From Candidatus Saccharimonadota bacterium (GTDB taxonomy: Bacteria; Patescibacteriota; Saccharimonadia; Saccharimonadales; Saccharimonadaceae), in assembly GCA_017561575.1 (NCBI GenBank), contig JAFZBS010000002.1, positions 1 through 37,134 on the forward strand: 37,134 bases of DNA. Direction: 5' to 3'. The first letter of the stretch is position 1, and each line of letters begins with the position of its first letter. Below the pieces are notes generated by a model, which saw nothing but the letters and a program-made list of their open reading frames with translations, had not been told where the DNA came from and made no database searches. Positions 16,415 to 24,819 of the stretch are shown piece after piece. A program made the position numbers and the translations under genes.

Positions 16415-17672
16415 GCGGTGTTAAATACTTTTCCCTCAGCCACGTATCCGCCGGACCCGCAGTCATCAGTACCACCAAATAGTTATCCTTTAAGTATTGA
16501 TCCAGTCGTTCTTTTAACTCGTCATTTAATTCCACCGCTTCCGCATCAACACCTTGCACCAACGCCGCAAGTTCAGTATTTGTCAATATATTAAGCAACG
16601 GATCTTCTCTCGTTAAATATGTAGGTAACCAAAACACCTTCGTCGCCTCATCAAAAGCATGCGCGTACCCATTCTTTACTTTGTGCTGCCTCGTGTTTTG
16701 ATGTGGTTGGTACACCACTACCACGCCAGCTTTTGCGTCCATTTTTGCCTGTTCAAGCGCAATCTCTACCGTTGCCGCAATCTCTTCGGGATGATGCGCA
16801 TAATCCGTGTAAAGACCGTCAACTATTTTTTCAAATCTCCGCCCCACACCAGGAAATTCATTCATGACATTAACAATCATCGCAGCATCCACATTAGCAA
16901 CCTCACCTTTTTCCCGCGCTTCAACCATTAACATTTTTAGTACAGCTTCCGCCGCAAGTGCAGCATCTTTTCGCCTCGCTTCACCTGCTAATTTAAAACT
17001 ACCCGCCTCAAATATCCTCTTTTCGGTATCATTATCAATCACCATCTCGCTCTGTGACCGAAAAGTCTTAAACGCCTTTTCATAATCTTCCTGCGTCGGA
17101 TAAATATCCGGATGATCATAACTCACAAACGGTATCACGGCAAGCCAAGGATGATACTTTAAAAAATTCTTATCATATTCATCTGCTTCATAAATAAAAT
17201 ACTTATCCCCCGCATGATATACGCCTGACGGCGCAAAACCAAGCGTCGTCCCCACAATATAAGAAACTGGCAAACCAAGCTTGAGGCTCGCCCAAATAAT
17301 CATCGCTGTCGTTGTAGTTTTGCCATGCGTTCCCGCCACCGCTACCATCTTGAGCCCCAATCTCTCCACCAAAAATGCCGTAAAATCATCCCTCTTTGTA
17401 CATTTAATCCCAGCTCCCCAAGCCAAAGACAATTCAGCATGGTCATGCGGCAAAGCTGACGTATAAACAAACCAATCCAACCCGTTCATCTCTTGTTTCA
17501 AGAACTGTCCATCTTGCGCACCAATATATACTTTCACTCCAGCCGCGACAAGCTCATTATAAATCGCACCTTGTGCTAAATCAGACCCCACTACCTCAAT
17601 ACCAGCTTTCGCCGCCATAAGAGCCAACGGCCCCATACCAGTACCAGATATCCCCGATATATATACTTTCAT
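16392..17672 (-). CDS. murC: UDP-N-acetylmuramate-L-alanine ligase (MurC/Mpl family)
   Basis: The protein has 426 residues. The N-terminal Rossmann-like UDP-binding domain starts YISGISGTGMG (5-14). The central ATPase has AGTHGKTTTT (113-122) and YEADEYD, and the C-terminal domain has DYAHHPEEIAATVE and VYQPHQNTR, in the positions of the DYAHHP and QPHRYTR motifs of MurC. It would add L-alanine to UDP-MurNAc in cytoplasmic peptidoglycan synthesis. It is somewhat shorter than typical MurC (about 450-490), and the NTRQHKVKNGY stretch deviates from MurC, so a recycling ligase (Mpl) is a lesser possibility. The start codon is only 14 bp from the divergent tsaE start. Confidence 0.85.
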   Translation of the reverse strand: MKVYISGISGTGMGPLALMAAKAGIEVVGSDLAQGAIYNELVAAGVKVYIGAQDGQFLKQEMNGLDWFVYTSALPHDHAELSLAWGAGIKCTKRDDFTAFLVERLGLKMVAVAGTHGKTTTTAMIIWASLKLGLPVSYIVGTTLGFAPSGVYHAGDKYFIYEADEYDKNFLKYHPWLAVIPFVSYDHPDIYPTQEDYEKAFKTFRSQSEMVIDNDTEKRIFEAGSFKLAGEARRKDAALAAEAVLKMLMVEAREKGEVANVDAAMIVNVMNEFPGVGRRFEKIVDGLYTDYAHHPEEIAATVEIALEQAKMDAKAGVVVVYQPHQNTRQHKVKNGYAHAFDEATKVFWLPTYLTREDPLLNILTNTELAALVQGVDAEAVELNDELKERLDQYLKDNYLVVLMTAGPADTWLREKYLTPQTKFSLI

Positions 17673-17686
17673 GGTATAATACTACC
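17673..17686. promoter_or_regulatory. Overlapping divergent promoters of murC and tsaE-tsaB within 14 bp
   Basis: Between the two ATG codons lies a near-palindromic spacer; with the start codons it forms CATGGTA-N6-TACCATG. On the plus strand TGGTATAAT ends six bases before ATG 17687. On the minus strand TGGTAGTAT ends six bases before ATG 17672. Both genes therefore fit leaderless expression, and each promoter's upstream half lies in the other gene's coding sequence. Confidence 0.55.
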
Positions 17687-18550
17687 ATGAAAATCACTTC
17701 CGAGCAAGAAATGTTAAACTATGGCAAAAAGTTGGCCACAACTTCTGAAGGCTCGGTTTTTGAACTTATTGGTGACGTCGGCGCCGGCAAAACCACCTTC
17801 GTACGTGGCTTCGCCGAAGGCCTTGGTGTCAAAGAAAAAGTCACCAGCCCTAGCTACACTATTTCCAAATCTTACGCCCTCCCAAACGGCAAAACTCTCA
17901 CTCACTACGATTTTTATCGCCTAAATAATCCTGGCATTATGGCAAATGACCTCAAAGAAAAAATCAAAAATGGCCATATTATTATTGTCGAATGGGCCAA
18001 TTCCGTCAAGAATCTCCTCCCCGAAAACCACACAACCATTACCATCACCACCAACCCCGACTCCACCCGTAATATAGCGGTCAATAATGACCGAAATAGT
18101 ATCATTGCGGGACTTCCGGAGGCTACTACCGAGGATGAGCACCCGAGCCCCGTGAAGACTGGAGCGAGGGACGCGACCCAAAATGATACTATTCGGACAT
18201 CATCAAACGCGACAGGTATCCATTTATTTCTGGACACCTCCACCCCTACCACTATCCTCAAACTAAACGATAAAACCTACGAATGGGAATCAAACAACGA
18301 TTTAGCCGAAAAACTTTTAAAATTCATCCACGACAAGCTTCAAGAAAATGGTAAAAACTGGCACGACATTCAAGAAATAACTTTCATGTCAGGCCCCGGC
18401 TCATTCACCGGTCTTAGAATTGGCGCCTCCATTGTCAATACACTCGCCCACGAGCTAAACATCCCCCTAAAAGACCATCACGGCAATCTTCACCAAATTA
18501 TTGTTCCTGATTACGGGCGCGCCGCAAATATCTCACAACCAAAGAAATAA
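17687..18550 (+). CDS. tsaE: TsaE-TsaB fusion, t6A tRNA-modification proteins, with a palindromic insertion at the junction
   Basis: The protein has 287 residues. Residues 1-132 are TsaE: Walker A GDVGAGKTT (29-37), TSPSYTI, HYDFYRL and VEWAN, the family order. Residues 178-262 match the N-terminal part of TsaB: FLDTSTPTT and MSGPGSFTGLRIGASIV. TsaE and TsaB act with TsaD to make N6-threonylcarbamoyladenosine at tRNA position 37. The TsaB part is only about 110 residues against about 230 in the full family, so the C-terminal half is missing. Residues 136-170 are encoded by a palindromic element (18091-18196) exactly at the domain junction. The last 53 bp overlap the convergent fibro-slime gene. 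Confidence 0.85.
   Translation: MKITSEQEMLNYGKKLATTSEGSVFELIGDVGAGKTTFVRGFAEGLGVKEKVTSPSYTISKSYALPNGKTLTHYDFYRLNNPGIMANDLKEKIKNGHIIIVEWANSVKNLLPENHTTITITTNPDSTRNIAVNNDRNSIIAGLPEATTEDEHPSPVKTGARDATQNDTIRTSSNATGIHLFLDTSTPTTILKLNDKTYEWESNNDLAEKLLKFIHDKLQENGKNWHDIQEITFMSGPGSFTGLRIGASIVNTLAHELNIPLKDHHGNLHQIIVPDYGRAANISQPKK
18091..18196. repeat. In-frame palindromic element in tsaE-tsaB
   Basis: The left arm 18091-18106 (CCGAAATAGTATCATT) and the right arm 18182-18196 (AATGATACTATTCGG) are inverted repeats differing by one base. The GC-rich core (18110-18177) is about 90% identical by eye to the core in lepA (26100-26168), including CCGGAGGCT, GAGCCCCGTGAAGAC and GGAGCGAGGGACGCGACCC. The element stays open in the host frame and is read here in the orientation opposite to that in lepA and recX. 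Confidence 0.85.
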
Positions 18551-19643
18551 CCACCGCAATACAAATCGCCAAGATTCCAAGAATCATCCCTTGCGTGCTC
18601 ACCGCAATCGCAAATATTCTTTCCAGATTCGGACCCACCGTCGAACTCTCACCAAGAGGTGGCACATAGCCAGGATTCAACGGGTCATAAGCTACCACCG
18701 CCTCAGCTCGCGCCAAAGTCGCTTCCGTCAAATTTAGCACCATCCCCTTAACTTTCATTTTGAATACCGATTCGCTACTATTCCTATCTGCGTGGAAAAT
18801 CCTAATCACCGCCCCATTTTCACGCTCCAAATTTACACCAGTATATCTAGGCTCTTCTTTTGAAACTCCAGCATACACTTCGCCATCTTCCGTAATTCTA
18901 AAACTACCCGTTGTCGCTGAATGCACACCTCCCATATCTAGCACCAATTTTTTATCCACAAACACAAAAGTATCATCATCTGCCGTCACCGTAAATTCTT
19001 CTTCTCCATTCGCTAGCACTCTAATCGGTATACCCAAATTCATTGTAAACAAATGATTATGCCCGTCCGAATTTATAGCATCACCAATAAAAGTCTCACC
19101 CTTTGCCGCCAGCTCGTCTAGCGGATAAAATTTCTGTTCATCAATGTTAAAACTCGTTTCATCTGAATCATATTTTAATTTCATTTCAGCAACATGGCTC
19201 GTGGTCAGCCCATCAACTCTACTAAACCACCGCACAAAATTCGCACCTTCTACACCGCGATTTGATACCAGATTTCCACCAACCGCTACCGGAAGATATT
19301 GCTCATCTAGTTCACTATCCACTAACCCATTTTCAATCTCATTATAATAATATCCGCAACTCGCCCATTCAAATTGTCTTTTCTTCAAAGCACCACGTAA
19401 ATTTTCGTCATATTCATTCACACACTCATCCATTTTCTGATCATAAAAAATAACCGGGACGCTTACTATGCTTTCGTTTTCGACGTTTGCATTTGCTAAG
19501 ATTGTCTCGGCTTCACTTTTTTCTGATTCGACCGCAAAGTCTCCTATCGTTCGTGATAGGTTCACTCCTACCACACCAAATAAAACAACTATGCCAATTG
19601 CGGCTAAAGCTCCAATCATTACTAAATACTTTTTGCTTTTCAT
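18498..19643 (-). CDS. Membrane-anchored fibro-slime (PA14-like) domain surface protein
   Basis: The protein has 381 residues from ATG 19641-19643; a TTG four codons upstream is less likely. An N-terminal membrane segment (about 6-28) and a second hydrophobic segment near the C-terminus, followed by RYLRRARNQEQ, suggest a protein held at both ends with an external domain. Fibro-slime features are clear: VIFYDQ, NFVRWFSRVDG, FNIDEQKFYPLDEL, HNHLFTMNL, then FTVTADDDTFVFVDKKLVLDMGGVH, the hallmark of the family, and a Glu/Arg-rich strand IRIFHADRNSSES. Such domains occur in extracellular matrix and adhesion proteins. The 3' end overlaps tsaE-tsaB by 53 bp in the convergent direction. A TATACT lies 16 bp upstream of the start. 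Confidence 0.8.
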   Translation of the reverse strand: MKSKKYLVMIGALAAIGIVVLFGVVGVNLSRTIGDFAVESEKSEAETILANANVENESIVSVPVIFYDQKMDECVNEYDENLRGALKKRQFEWASCGYYYNEIENGLVDSELDEQYLPVAVGGNLVSNRGVEGANFVRWFSRVDGLTTSHVAEMKLKYDSDETSFNIDEQKFYPLDELAAKGETFIGDAINSDGHNHLFTMNLGIPIRVLANGEEEFTVTADDDTFVFVDKKLVLDMGGVHSATTGSFRITEDGEVYAGVSKEEPRYTGVNLERENGAVIRIFHADRNSSESVFKMKVKGMVLNLTEATLARAEAVVAYDPLNPGYVPPLGESSTVGPNLERIFAIAVSTQGMILGILAICIAVVISLVVRYLRRARNQEQ

Positions 19644-19773
19644 AATGAAATACAAAATAAGTATAGCACAAAAAACATAAAAAGCAAAAAAACTTTATTT
19701 TTTTATTTTTTACTACGTAGGATTTCTATTATACACGAAGCGTTCAAAAATTCAACCAGTAAAAACGATAATT

Positions 19774-20355
19774 TTATTTTATAATCTCGTCAATTATTCC
19801 GTACTTCTTAGCTTCTTCCGCACTCATCCAATTATCGCGATCCATATCCTTTTCGACTTGCGATAATGTTTTGCCAGTATTTGCTGCAAAAATCTCAGCT
19901 AGGCGCTTTTTTAAAAACACACCCTCACGTAGCATAATTTCCTGATCGGTAATCTTGCCTTCGGTTCCAGATGACGGCTGATGAATCATAATTCGCGCAT
20001 TCGGTAAACAATATCTTTTGCCTTTTGCACCAGACGACAATAGCATTGCCCCCATCGAAGCTTGCAAACCAATCCCAATCGTCTCCACATCCGGCTCAAT
20101 ATAATTCATCGTATCAATAATCGCGAGACCATCATAGACTGACCCGCCAGGTGAATTAATATATAGTTTAATCGGTTTCTTTGAATCTTCATGCGCAAGA
20201 TAAAGAAGCTGTGCAATCACCAAATTTGCCGTGTGTGCATTTACATCTTCGCCAAGAAACACAATTCGGTCATTTAAAAGCCTCGAATAAATATCGTAAG
20301 CCCGTTCGCCTTTATTGGTTTCTTCCACTACTGTTGGTACTAAATAATCTTTCAT
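19774..20355 (-). CDS. clpP: ATP-dependent Clp protease proteolytic subunit ClpP
   Basis: The protein has 193 residues from ATG 20353-20355 ([22 protein letters not shown]...), the normal ClpP N-terminus; the longer reading frame would add 24 non-homologous residues. Ser100 in [10 protein letters not shown] and His125 in IMIHQP are catalytic, and the Asp is in [18 protein letters not shown] precedes the ATG, and TATAAT lies about 16 bp upstream, so there may be an internal promoter in addition to readthrough from clpC. It forms the barrel-shaped peptidase that ClpC feeds. Confidence 0.95.
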   Translation of the reverse strand: MKDYLVPTVVEETNKGERAYDIYSRLLNDRIVFLGEDVNAHTANLVIAQLLYLAHEDSKKPIKLYINSPGGSVYDGLAIIDTMNYIEPDVETIGIGLQASMGAMLLSSGAKGKRYCLPNARIMIHQPSSGTEGKITDQEIMLREGVFLKKRLAEIFAANTGKTLSQVEKDMDRDNWMSAEEAKKYGIIDEIIK

Positions 20356-20426
20356 GTTTTTTCCTTCCGTTATTATAATTTTTTCTTCCTCTGTTAAAAC
20401 GCGTTTTATGTTTTTGAAACTACACA

Positions 20427-22895
20427 TTATGATTTTTCGAGCGTCAATTTTCCTTTATTTAACTTTACTACCGGTATATCACCCTTCACAAATTCTCCAG
20501 CAATTATTTTTTCGGAAAGCAATGACTCAACTTCATCTTCAATACAACGTCTTAGCGGCCTAGCTCCATTTTTTGGATCATAGCCTTTCTTTATTAAATA
20601 CTCTTTAGCCTTCTCATCCACTTTTAATCCCACACCTTTCGTCGCGAGTCGCCTCTTAAGATCATCAATCAAATTATCAAATATCTTCTCTACATCTTTT
20701 TTCGTCAAAGCATGGAATACTAAAATCGAATCGAGCCTATTAATGAGTTCTGGTCGCATTACTTTCTTAAGCGCCTTCATCGCATATGATTTGTTTTCTT
20801 CATATTCTTCAGCCAAAGCTTTTTTGTCCTTTGCCGTTTTTGCCGCAAACCCCAGCTCGCCTTCGCGATACATATCCGCCGAGCCCAAGTTCGATGTGAG
20901 AATCACAATTGTGTTGTTGAACTTAATTTTATTGCCCTGTCCATCTGTCAGCACCCCATCTTCCAAAATCTGAAGTAACAAGTTAAATACATCCGGATGC
21001 GCCTTTTCAATTTCGTCAAACAAAATCACCGAATATGGCTTGCGTCGTACTGCTTCCGTCAATTTGCCACCATCATCATATCCGACATACCCCGCCGGCG
21101 CACCGACAAGCCTAGACACGTTGTGCTTTTCGCCAAACTCACTCATGTCGATTTTGACCAGTGCGTTTTCTCCGCCAAATACTTCACGCGCAATCACTCG
21201 CGCAAGTTCCGTCTTGCCTACACCCGTCGGACCCATAAATAAGAATGAGCCAATCGGACGCCTCGCATCCGCAATTCCAGAACGTCCACGCCTAATTGCT
21301 TTTGACACCGCTTTAATTGCCTCATCCTGACCGATGATTGATTTTTTCAGTTCATCTTCAAGTCCCATTAACATTTTCATTTCTGACCCATGCACTTTTG
21401 ACACCGGAATACCAGTCTTGAGCGATACTGCAGTTGCCAAGTTTTCTTCTGTAAGGACTGGGTTCTCAGTTTCCTTGACACCGGATTTTTCCAATTGTTT
21501 TATTTCTTTTTCAAGTTTTGCAAGCTCGGTTTTATACTCAGCTGCTTTTTCATAATTTTCCGCTTCCGCCGCCTCAGTTATTTTTTCTTCGAGCGACGAC
21601 TTTTCGATTTTCATTTTCTTATATTTGCCCCCACCCTTTTTATCCGCCGCCACCTTCGCAATCGCCGAAGCTTCATCAATTACATCAATCACCTTGTCCG
21701 GCATAAACCGATCATTAATGTATCTTTGCGACATCGTAATCGCTGTCTCAAGCACTTCGTCCGGGATGATGACGCCATGATGCTTCTCATAATGTTTCTT
21801 AATACCCTTCAAAATCCGAAGCGTCACCGCCGCCGAAGGTTCCTCCACCATCACCGTCTGAAATCGTCTCGACAGAGCCTTATCTTTTTCAATTGTTTTA
21901 CGATATTCATCTAAAGTCGTTGCGCCAATAAGATTAATCTGATTTCTCGCCAGTGCCGGCTTCAAAATATTCGCCGCATCCATCGACCCTTCCGAACTTC
22001 CTGCCCCACAAAGCAGATGTATCTCGTCAATAAACAGTAGCACCGTATCATCCGAAACCGCCTCGTCGATAATCCCCTTAATTCGCTCTTCAAATTCACC
22101 ACGGAATTTCGTACCCGCCACCACACTCGACAAATCCACCTGGTAAATATGCTTACCGATCAGATTTCCCGGCACTTCATTTTTTACAATCCTAGTCGCA
22201 AGACCTTCCACGATTGCAGTCTTACCCACACCAGCTTCGCCAATCAAAACTGGATTTGACTTAGTTCGGCGTGAAAGCACCGTCACTACGCGCTCAATCT
22301 CGTTTTCGCGCCCAATCACGGTATCAAGATTGCCAAGCTTCGCCTCTTCCGTCAAATCCTTACCAAACTTTTTCAAAAACTTTAGTCCAGAGCTCTTGAT
22401 GTATTTCGCCTTCTCCGCCTTTAGCTGTTCTTCTTTTGTTTGCTTTTCAACTAAATCCTCAATTTCATCCAGTACATTATCGTTATCTACTTTAAGCCCC
22501 TCAAGTATTAGAGAAGCCCTCGAATTTGGCTGTGAAAGGAGCGCATATAATATATGCTCAGTCCCAATCACCCTAAGGCCTTGCTCGTTTACATAATTTT
22601 GTGCCATCCGAAAAGTCAAAATCACCGCCTCAGAAAGTGACATCATTGCCATATCAGAACCCGGCACTTCTACCGCAACTTTATTTAAGGATTTTTCAAC
22701 ATCATCAATCGTCACCCCCTGTCCTCGTAAAATCTTCGCACCAGTCGAAGTATCAATCGCCATTACCCCCATCAGAAGATGTTCGGTACCCATGTACCCA
22801 TTATTATATCGTTTCGCATAATAATCCGATTTCTGAAGCGCAAATCTCGCATTTTCAGACAAACGGCTCATTATTTCGCTAAATTCTTCTTGCAT
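20427..22895 (-). CDS. clpC: ClpC-type AAA+ unfoldase
   Basis: The protein has 822 residues from ATG 22893-22895 ([12 protein letters not shown]); an upstream TTG frame would add 11 residues lying in the promoter. In order: a Clp-N double repeat (about 1-145), the first AAA+ module with GEAGVGKT (about 219-226), a coiled-coil/UVR segment ([27 protein letters not shown]), and a second AAA+ module with GPTGVGKT plus a sensor/C-terminal D2-small domain. It unfolds substrates and passes them to ClpP, encoded 71 bp downstream. Regulation by HrcA is likely because its promoter lies in a CIRCE-type operator. The ATG is nine bases after TACAAT, so the leader is at most a few bases. Confidence 0.95.
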   Translation of the reverse strand: MQEEFSEIMSRLSENARFALQKSDYYAKRYNNGYMGTEHLLMGVMAIDTSTGAKILRGQGVTIDDVEKSLNKVAVEVPGSDMAMMSLSEAVILTFRMAQNYVNEQGLRVIGTEHILYALLSQPNSRASLILEGLKVDNDNVLDEIEDLVEKQTKEEQLKAEKAKYIKSSGLKFLKKFGKDLTEEAKLGNLDTVIGRENEIERVVTVLSRRTKSNPVLIGEAGVGKTAIVEGLATRIVKNEVPGNLIGKHIYQVDLSSVVAGTKFRGEFEERIKGIIDEAVSDDTVLLFIDEIHLLCGAGSSEGSMDAANILKPALARNQINLIGATTLDEYRKTIEKDKALSRRFQTVMVEEPSAAVTLRILKGIKKHYEKHHGVIIPDEVLETAITMSQRYINDRFMPDKVIDVIDEASAIAKVAADKKGGGKYKKMKIEKSSLEEKITEAAEAENYEKAAEYKTELAKLEKEIKQLEKSGVKETENPVLTEENLATAVSLKTGIPVSKVHGSEMKMLMGLEDELKKSIIGQDEAIKAVSKAIRRGRSGIADARRPIGSFLFMGPTGVGKTELARVIAREVFGGENALVKIDMSEFGEKHNVSRLVGAPAGYVGYDDGGKLTEAVRRKPYSVILFDEIEKAHPDVFNLLLQILEDGVLTDGQGNKIKFNNTIVILTSNLGSADMYREGELGFAAKTAKDKKALAEEYEENKSYAMKALKKVMRPELINRLDSILVFHALTKKDVEKIFDNLIDDLKRRLATKGVGLKVDEKAKEYLIKKGYDPKNGARPLRRCIEDEVESLLSEKIIAGEFVKGDIPVVKLNKGKLTLEKS

Positions 22896-22904
22896 AGTAT
22901 CTCT

Positions 22905-22933
22905 ATTGTAGCAAATTAGCACTCCCACGTCAA
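22905..22933 (-). promoter_or_regulatory. Sigma70-type promoter of clpC
   Basis: On the minus strand TTGACG (22928-22933) and TACAAT (22905-22910) are separated by 17 bp. The -35 box sits in the spacer of the CIRCE-like operator, the classical layout of HrcA-repressed heat-shock promoters. Confidence 0.65.
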
Positions 22934-22942
22934 GAGTGCCAG
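22916..22942 (-). promoter_or_regulatory. CIRCE-like HrcA operator upstream of clpC
   Basis: TTAGCACTC (22916-22924), a nine-base spacer and GAGTGCCAG (22934-22942) fit the CIRCE consensus TTAGCACTC-N9-GAGTGCTAA with two mismatches in the second half. A perfect second half-site GAGTGCTAA lies at 23026-23034, beyond a palindromic insertion. HrcA is not encoded in the window. The operator covers the clpC -35 region. Confidence 0.75.
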
Positions 22943-22947
22943 CTTTG

Positions 22948-23034
22948 CTGGCACTCTCTGTCCGCCGGGCGTCGTCTCGGAAAACATAATAAATTATGTT
23001 TTCACTCGTCTCCTACGGCGGTCAAGAGTGCTAA
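22948..23034. repeat. Nested palindromic element interrupting the CIRCE region
   Basis: Three nested inverted pairs are visible: CTGGCACTC (22948-22956) with GAGTGC (23026-23031), CCGCCG (22962-22967) with CGGCGG (23016-23021), and AAAACATAAT (22981-22990) with ATTATGTTTT (22993-23002) around a two-base loop. GTCAAGAGTGC occurs as a direct repeat at 22929-22939 and 23021-23031, on the two sides of an 81-bp insert. No coding sequence is seen in 22943-23058. Confidence 0.7.
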
Positions 23035-23058
23035 TTCGTATTTTTTGTAATTTAATTT

Positions 23059-23892
23059 CTATCCACAAACTACATTATTCGCGTGGAGCCACCCCTCTAC
23101 CGAACCACCATCAAGATACTCGCCGGTAGTTTTCGCTACTTTCATTACACCACCATTTTTAATATAATCGTCAATCGGATCAGTCACCATATATTCCTGT
23201 TCAGTTGGACCAAAATCATTTTCTTCGACATACTTTACTATTTTCTTCAATAAATCCGGCGTCATCACATATTTAGATACATTAATTAAATTAGATGGCG
23301 CCTCTTCTGGAGTTGGCTTTTCCACCACACCAGTAAGCTTCCCATCTGAAACCGACAACACTCCATATTTTTCTACATCCTTTTTGTCAATCTCTACACC
23401 AAGAATCGCGCATTCACCCTTAGATGATGCCTTTATTAATGCTTCCGCCGCCGATTCGCCTTTTGGATTCCAGATAAAATCATCACCCATAAATACCAAA
23501 ACCGGCTCGTTAATCCCAAACTCTGTCACCGCGAGCGCAATCGGCACCGCTGTACCATACTTCGCTGATGGATCTTGTGCCACATAATGAATATGCACAT
23601 CTTCCGGCAACGTTTTGGCTTTTTCTAACTTATCTTCTTTACCTCTATCCACCAAATACCGATTAAGCGCCAAATTATCCTGATAAAATGCCCTCACCTG
23701 GCATGGCTCGGTATTAGACACCACCATATAAATATCTTTCACGCCTGCTTTTATGAGCTCCTGTACCGAATAATCCACTAATGGCCGGTTTCCTACCGGT
23801 AACATTGATTTCTCCACTACCTTGGTAATTGGAAGTCGCCTAGTCCCCCAACCCGCCACTGGTATTATAGCCTTCGTAACTTTAGAATTCAT
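23059..23892 (-). CDS. galU: UTP-glucose-1-phosphate uridylyltransferase (GalU-like nucleotidyltransferase)
   Basis: The protein has 277 residues. The nucleotidyltransferase signature is AIIPVAGWGTRRLPITKVVEKSMLPVGNRPLVDY (about 9-42, given here by its ends: AIIPVAGWGTRRLP and EKSMLPV). Further GalU features are VFMGDDF, GVLSVSDGKLTGVVEKPTPEE, FGPTEQEYMVTDPID and the C-terminal GEYLDGGSVEGWLHAN. It would make UDP-glucose for cell-surface polysaccharide or lipid. It is slightly shorter than E. coli GalU (about 300). TGATATAAT at 23926-23934 and CGAGGA upstream of ATG show a leadered start. Confidence 0.88.
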   Translation of the reverse strand: MNSKVTKAIIPVAGWGTRRLPITKVVEKSMLPVGNRPLVDYSVQELIKAGVKDIYMVVSNTEPCQVRAFYQDNLALNRYLVDRGKEDKLEKAKTLPEDVHIHYVAQDPSAKYGTAVPIALAVTEFGINEPVLVFMGDDFIWNPKGESAAEALIKASSKGECAILGVEIDKKDVEKYGVLSVSDGKLTGVVEKPTPEEAPSNLINVSKYVMTPDLLKKIVKYVEENDFGPTEQEYMVTDPIDDYIKNGGVMKVAKTTGEYLDGGSVEGWLHANNVVCG

Positions 23893-23969
23893 AATGTGTC
23901 CTCGCTTTAGACTTATATCTCCCTAATTATATCACATTTCAAAGCGCGAGGAATCACTACTAGATAGTA

Positions 23970-24302
23970 TTATTCCGCTGAAATTCCGAGCTTGGCATCC
24001 GATAAAGCCTCTGCAGAAAAAGGATTTTCATAAGCATCAACTGCATTTAGCTCTTTTTCAAATAATTTTAAATACTCCTCTAAAACATCTACCGTAAGTT
24101 TCCCGCTCTTCTCAAATTCCGGCACTTCCTCCTGGGTATCATCTGAGCTTTCCTCTTCATCCGGTAAATAACCAGGTCTCGAACGATCCAAATAGATATC
24201 TCCAGAATTATGATATAAAGCCAGCGACACACTTGTGGTTGCAAATGCTACAATCACCGAAACGATACCTAATATTGCTAAATTACGTCCACCTTTTGTC
24301 AT
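23970..24302 (-). CDS. Small single-pass membrane protein, unknown
   Basis: The protein has 110 residues. A hydrophobic segment (about 8-30) is followed by an acidic linker (DEEESSDDTQEEVPEFEK) and a short helical C-terminal region (TVDVLEEYLKLFEKELNAVD). No family was recognised. The start overlaps the end of the upstream secreted protein by four bases (ATGA), so the pair is coupled and may act together at the envelope. Confidence 0.6.
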   Translation of the reverse strand: MTKGGRNLAILGIVSVIVAFATTSVSLALYHNSGDIYLDRSRPGYLPDEEESSDDTQEEVPEFEKSGKLTVDVLEEYLKLFEKELNAVDAYENPFSAEALSDAKLGISAE

Positions 24303-24802
24303 AGTTTCACCTCCAGCTCTTTCACCAAGCTCACATGCTTTGCCGCCAATTTACGTAGTTTTATTACATCGCCCGCTACCGCAGCACGTTTTTCTCGCAC
24401 CATTACAAGCTTATCATAAAACCTCTCCGGCTCCGTTTTGCAATCTGTTCCCACCAAATCCTCAAGGACTCTCTGGTATTCAACATATTCCGTCACAAAA
24501 GTTGACCGCGCTCTATTGAATTCATTTTGATTATTAATAAAATCAAGTCCAGACAAATTATTCTCTACAAGTCTAATATTAAGCGGCACAATGAATTTAT
24601 TATAAAGAATTTCATAATACCGTCCAAGATAAACTCTAGTTCGCGAATCCCTTCTTTGTAAATCCTTTAAATTATCTTTAACAATTGCGCAATGATCTTT
24701 TATTGCTACTCGTTGCTCATCTGAAATCGCAAGTGCCACCCCATTACAAGAAACCACGGCAAGTACCAATGCAAATATTGCTAACTTAATCCTATTTTGC
24801 AT
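24299..24802 (-). CDS. Secreted helical protein, unknown
   Basis: The protein has 167 residues from ATG 24800-24802. A signal peptide runs MQNRIKLAIFALVLAVV, ending near VALA; a Cys inside the segment (VSCNG) does not make a convincing lipobox. The mature part is largely helical and charged (KDNLKDLQRRDSRTRVYLG, VREKRAAVAGDVIKLRKLAAKH) with two cysteines that could pair. The GTG six codons upstream lies in the promoter, since TGCTATAAT ends six bases before ATG 24802. It is the first gene of a two-gene unit with the small membrane protein. Confidence 0.6.
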   Translation of the reverse strand: MQNRIKLAIFALVLAVVSCNGVALAISDEQRVAIKDHCAIVKDNLKDLQRRDSRTRVYLGRYYEILYNKFIVPLNIRLVENNLSGLDFINNQNEFNRARSTFVTEYVEYQRVLEDLVGTDCKTEPERFYDKLVMVREKRAAVAGDVIKLRKLAAKHVSLVKELEVKL

Positions 24803-24808
24803 ATTTTT

Positions 24809-24817
24809 ATTATAGCA
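24809..24817 (-). promoter_or_regulatory. Extended -10 promoter of the secreted helical protein, leaderless arrangement
   Basis: TGCTATAAT on the minus strand ends six bases before ATG 24800-24802 and lies next to the lepA stop codon. No Shine-Dalgarno sequence is present. Confidence 0.55.
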
Positions 24818-24819
24818 CA

